64,000 nucleotides of DNA from an uncultured Acidimicrobiaceae bacterium (GTDB taxonomy: Bacteria > Actinomycetota > Acidimicrobiia > Acidimicrobiales > UBA10347), in contig CAJJAG010000003.1 of the NCBI GenBank assembly GCA_905182135.1, positions 310,001 to 374,000 on the forward strand. The letters run 5' to 3'. The notes below the pieces were generated by a model, which saw only the letters and a list, made by a program, of their open reading frames with translations, made no database searches and had not been told where the DNA came from. The position numbers were made by a program, and so were the translations under genes. Within the stretch, counting starts at the first letter, position 1; each line of letters begins with the position of its first letter. This document shows, piece after piece, positions 60,859 through 64,000 of the stretch.

Positions 60859-62376
60859 ATGTCCTCAACCACCGTTGCGCGGGTCGCTCGCCCAGGTGAG
60901 CTTGGCCGCTCCCACTGGTTTTCGGACCCCAAAGTCAACCTGATGTCAGGGCTCGTTGTAGCCCTCGCACTGATTCCCGAAGCCATTTCGTTTTCCATCA
61001 TCGCCGGTGTCGACCCCAAGGTCGGGCTTTATGCATCGTTCTCGATCGCCATCATCATCTCTATTACAGGTGGGCGCCCTGGCATGATCTCGGCAGCGAC
61101 GGGAGCCATGGCGCTGGTGGTTGTCTCGCTCGTTGCCGACTATGGCCTTGGCTACCTGTTCGCCGCAACCATTCTGGCTGGCATTATCCAAATGTTGTTC
61201 GGTGCCTTGCGCGTCGGGTCGCTGATGCGTTTCGTGCCTCGCACAGTCATGCTCGGATTCGTCAATGCGTTAGCGATTCTGATCTTCCTCGCACAGGTTC
61301 CACACATCTTGCTGAACGAGAATGGCAACAGCGACCAGCGTTTGATGAACATGGTCTTCATCGCTGCAGGTCTTGGCGTCATCTATCTATTGCCGCGGCT
61401 GACCAAGGTGGTGCCTTCGCCGCTTGTTGCAATCGCCGGACTAACAATCATCGCCGTCACCATGGATCTCGAAATTCCGACGGTTGGCGATATGGGCGAG
61501 CTACCTAGCGCGCTGCCATGGGTGGCACTGCCCGATGTGCCGTTCAACTTCGAGACGCTGAAGATCGTCTTCCCGTATGCACTCACGCTTGCCTTGGTCG
61601 GGCTGCTCGAGTCGCTGCTCACAGCACAGATGCTCGACGATATGACCGACACCGATTCAGACAAGAACATGGAAGCGCGAGGCCAAGGTATCGCCAACGT
61701 TGCTACAGGTTTCCTTGGTGGGATGGCCGGTTGCGCCATGATCGGCCAGTCCATGATCAACCATTCGACTGGCGGACGTACCCGATTGTCGACACTTGCC
61801 TCGGGCGTCTTCCTCCTGATCCTGATCCTGGTGCTCGGCGATGTTGTTGCCGTCATCCCTATGGCCGCACTCGTTGCCGTCATGATCATGGTCTCGGTCG
61901 GAACATTCAACTGGCGCAGCGTTGGACCCGACGCACTGAGGTCCATCCCTCGCACCGAGACCGCCGTCATGTTTGCCACCGTGGCGGTCGTTGTGGTCAC
62001 GCATAACCTCGCCTGGGGTGTGGGCGCCGGCACCTTGCTGTCGGCAGTCTTCTTCGTGCGCCATGTATCGCATGTTGTTCGGGTTACTAGCGTCGTGGAC
62101 CCTGATAATCACGAACGCCTGTACGACGTCCGTGGCGAACTGTTCTTTGCTTCAACCAACGACCTGGTTCATTCCTTCGACTACGACGCGGTGAAGATGG
62201 AACGGGTTGAGGTAGATCTCACCAATGCTCGTATCTGGGACACCAGCGCAGTGGCGGCTCTCGACGCTGTTGTTGCCAAGTTTGCCGAACGCGGCATTGA
62301 ATGTGAACTCATCGGGTTGAACCGCCACGCAGAACGGCTGCACTCGAACGTCACTGGCAAGGTTTCCACTCATTGA
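60859..62376 (+). CDS. SulP/SLC26-family anion transporter with STAS domain
   Basis: 505 residues. The N-terminal transport core includes DPKVNLMSGLVVALALIPEA, SIIAGVDPKVGLYASFSIA and GRPGMISAATGAMALVVVSL; GGMAGCAMIGQSMINHSTGG is the second half-motif. The last 100 residues (LYDVRGELFFASTNDLVHSF, VDLTNARIWDTSAVAALDAV) are a STAS domain. The family carries sulfate, bicarbonate or dicarboxylates; the GCAMIGQSMIN-type loop is found in BicA-like proteins, but substrate is not assignable. ATG 60859 has AAGG at five bases. Confidence 0.92.
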   Translation: MSSTTVARVARPGELGRSHWFSDPKVNLMSGLVVALALIPEAISFSIIAGVDPKVGLYASFSIAIIISITGGRPGMISAATGAMALVVVSLVADYGLGYLFAATILAGIIQMLFGALRVGSLMRFVPRTVMLGFVNALAILIFLAQVPHILLNENGNSDQRLMNMVFIAAGLGVIYLLPRLTKVVPSPLVAIAGLTIIAVTMDLEIPTVGDMGELPSALPWVALPDVPFNFETLKIVFPYALTLALVGLLESLLTAQMLDDMTDTDSDKNMEARGQGIANVATGFLGGMAGCAMIGQSMINHSTGGRTRLSTLASGVFLLILILVLGDVVAVIPMAALVAVMIMVSVGTFNWRSVGPDALRSIPRTETAVMFATVAVVVVTHNLAWGVGAGTLLSAVFFVRHVSHVVRVTSVVDPDNHERLYDVRGELFFASTNDLVHSFDYDAVKMERVEVDLTNARIWDTSAVAALDAVVAKFAERGIECELIGLNRHAERLHSNVTGKVSTH

Positions 62377-62487
62377 TTCTCCGCTTGGTTTCGGCTTGCG
62401 GGTGCTGTTCGTGCTTGTTCGCAGCAGGCGGGTCTGACCAGAGTTTTGGAGAAACGTCGAGGTCCGCTTTAGCCGTAGCCTGAGGAT

Positions 62488-63699
62488 GTGACTGAAGCCG
62501 TTGAGATTGGTGCAGTAACTGCGAGTACAGCCCGAGCGCTGCTTCGACTTCGCGGCGACACCGCTAGCCGAGCACTTGCCGAATTGCTGGTCCGGCGTTA
62601 TGGATCGTTGACAGAGGATCAGAAGATCGAGTTCTTTCGCGTGCTGCTCGACGAGTTCGGCGCTGATCGAGCAGCGGTCGATGCTGCGATTGGGAACTAT
62701 CAAGCCGATCCGACCGAGCAGACTCTCGTGACGCTCGCAGAGGCGGCTGACTCTCGGCGTTTGGAACTATTCCGTGCCATTAATACAGCGCCGGGCGGTA
62801 TTGCTGTCCTGCTTGATATGCGCACCGTCTTGCTCGCTCAGGGGAGCGACGTTCCTGAGCTTGAGCCGGTCGAGAAAGACCTGAAGCACTTGCTCGGTTC
62901 CTGGTTCAACCGCGGTTTTCTTCGCCTTGAGCAACTCACATGGGAAACCTCAGCGCACATCCTTGAGAGCCTGATCAAGTACGAAGCCGTCCATGAGATT
63001 CGTGGATGGACTGATCTGCGTCGCCGACTGGCGCCTGATCGTCGTTCGTTTGGCTTCTTCCACCCGGCGCTGCCTGACGAGCCGATTATCTTTGTTGAGG
63101 TTGCGCTTACCGCGGGACTGGCAACGTCTATTCAAGATGTGATCGATGCACCAACGCTGGCGCTTGAAGCAGAACCGGCTAACGATGCCGACACGGCCAT
63201 CTTCTACTCAATAACAAACTGCCAAACCGGTCTACGAGGCATCTCGTTTGGCAGTTTTTTGATCAAACAGGTCACGGAACGACTGGCTGTCGAACAGCCC
63301 ACACTCACTACGTTTTCCACTCTGTCGCCCATCCCAGGGTTTGCCGCATGGCTTGCGGAAAATCGTCCAAGCATCGACACGACAGACGATGTTCAGATGG
63401 TGCAATCGTGCGCCACGTATCTGCTGACTGTGCGCCGCCGTGGCCTGCCTCAAGACCCGGTTGCTCGGTTCCATCTTCGCAACGGCGCCAGTGTCGAACA
63501 GATCAATTGGCGGGGCGATACGTCGGCGAAGGGAATGGCCGAGTCACACGGGTTGCTCGTGAATTATCTGTACTCGGGCCAGGATATTGCGGCCAACAAC
63601 GAAGCACTGACACTCGACGGGGTAGTGACGGCGTCGAAGCAGGTGGCCGGTCTTATAGACCCAGCCGATGAGTCGCTGGTGCGAGTTCCAGCAAACTGA
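62488..63699 (+). CDS. Malonyl-CoA decarboxylase
   Basis: 403 residues. FFHPALPDEPIIFVEVALT, FYSITNCQTGLRGISFGSFL, then FSTLSPIPGFAAWL and a C-terminal DPVARFHLRNGASVEQINWR with the catalytic His region are signatures of the MCD family, which converts malonyl-CoA to acetyl-CoA and CO2. The start is GTG 62488, directly after GAGGAT. Bacterial homologues often lie with malonate or methylmalonate genes; none is adjacent here apart from the alcohol dehydrogenase. Confidence 0.92.
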   Translation: MTEAVEIGAVTASTARALLRLRGDTASRALAELLVRRYGSLTEDQKIEFFRVLLDEFGADRAAVDAAIGNYQADPTEQTLVTLAEAADSRRLELFRAINTAPGGIAVLLDMRTVLLAQGSDVPELEPVEKDLKHLLGSWFNRGFLRLEQLTWETSAHILESLIKYEAVHEIRGWTDLRRRLAPDRRSFGFFHPALPDEPIIFVEVALTAGLATSIQDVIDAPTLALEAEPANDADTAIFYSITNCQTGLRGISFGSFLIKQVTERLAVEQPTLTTFSTLSPIPGFAAWLAENRPSIDTTDDVQMVQSCATYLLTVRRRGLPQDPVARFHLRNGASVEQINWRGDTSAKGMAESHGLLVNYLYSGQDIAANNEALTLDGVVTASKQVAGLIDPADESLVRVPAN

Positions 63700-63728
63700 C
63701 CACTCAACGCACCTGACAGAGTGGAGTC

Positions 63729-64000
63729 ATGAGAGCTGCAATTCTTCGTGCTGGACAGATGGTAGTTGAGGATCTAGATGACCTCACCCCGGGGGCCGGT
63801 CAGGTTCTGGTTGAACCGATCGCTTGTGGCATATGCGGATCGGACCTGCACACCGTTGATCATGCTCATGATCTGGTTGCGGCCGCCGAAGCTGCCGGCG
63901 TCGTAACGTTTACCCGGGGTTTTGACCCAGACCAAGACCTGGTGATGGGCCACGAGTTGTCTTGTCGCGTGATCGGGCTAGGGGCTGGGGTTACAGGTAT
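63729..64000 (+). CDS. Zinc-dependent alcohol dehydrogenase (MDR), N-terminal part
   Basis: About 90 residues before the right edge: MRAAILRAGQMVVEDL, EPIACGICGSDLHT (catalytic zinc Cys) and MGHELSCRVIGLGAGV (zinc His and Glu). These identify the GroES-like domain of a zinc MDR enzyme; the Rossmann half lies outside. An unusual insertion DHAHDLVAAAEAAG lies between the first Cys and the His, seen in one actinobacterial subgroup. ATG 63729, 29 bases after the malonyl-CoA decarboxylase gene. Confidence 0.9.
   Translation, partial: MRAAILRAGQMVVEDLDDLTPGAGQVLVEPIACGICGSDLHTVDHAHDLVAAAEAAGVVTFTRGFDPDQDLVMGHELSCRVIGLGAGVTG

Overview
The window is a dense stretch of chromosome from an actinobacterium of medium-high G+C, most likely a marine or aquatic member of the Acidimicrobiia. 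Pointers are a DUF2510 membrane protein, an SCO6745-family protein, a putative F420-type luciferase-like oxidoreductase, an actinobacterial-style OleBC fusion, many CaiB-type CoA-transferases, SDRs and acyl-CoA enzymes, and frequent GTG/TTG starts. This placement is inferred from gene content only. There is no rRNA, CRISPR array or complete mobile element; one tRNA (Gly, CCC) is present.

Layout. 1-12.6 kb: N-terminal part of selO, DUF2510 protein, RidA, EamA exporter, acyl-CoA synthetase, two alpha/beta hydrolases, dihydropyrimidinase-like hydrolase, cofactor-independent phosphoglycerate mutase, a decayed stretch ending at tRNA-Gly, and a 2OG-Fe oxygenase. 12.9-24.2 kb: CoA-transferase, BNR-repeat protein, two SDRs and a quinone reductase, a methyltransferase, a GrdB-like gene read through an in-frame UGA (putative selenoprotein with a SECIS-like hairpin) overlapping a small glutaredoxin-like gene, two MFS exporters and an acyl-CoA dehydrogenase. 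24.3-33.5 kb: a double-length CoA-transferase, LivH/LivM permeases without partners, and the long-chain olefin genes oleD, oleBC (reverse) and oleA (forward).

34.7-47.8 kb is the most unusual part. A reverse-strand operon starts from a good sigma70-like promoter near 44.05 kb and encodes a BMP-family binding lipoprotein, the ATPase and two permeases of a nucleoside-type ABC importer, a 2OG-Fe oxygenase, a Rieske-less oxygenase catalytic subunit, a reductase carrying the missing Rieske domain at its N-terminus, and a GST-like protein. The last three have the same part list as NdmC, NdmD and NdmE, the 7-methylxanthine N-demethylase of caffeine-degrading Pseudomonas. Beside it lie a nucleobase deaminase, a DHA2 transporter and a second Rieske-less catalytic subunit. 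I infer an uptake and oxidative N-demethylation system for methylated purines; the substrate is not proven.

48-64 kb: small membrane protein, SCO6745 protein, hydrolase, amidase remnant, P450 with a dyad ending on its start codon, a heterodimeric ABC exporter, shikimate-kinase-like protein, SDR, PhnA-type zinc ribbon protein, a decayed hydroxyisobutyrate-dehydrogenase-type gene, luciferase-like oxidoreductase, excisionase-like HTH protein, class II aldolase, ABM monooxygenase, SulP transporter, malonyl-CoA decarboxylase and the start of a zinc alcohol dehydrogenase.
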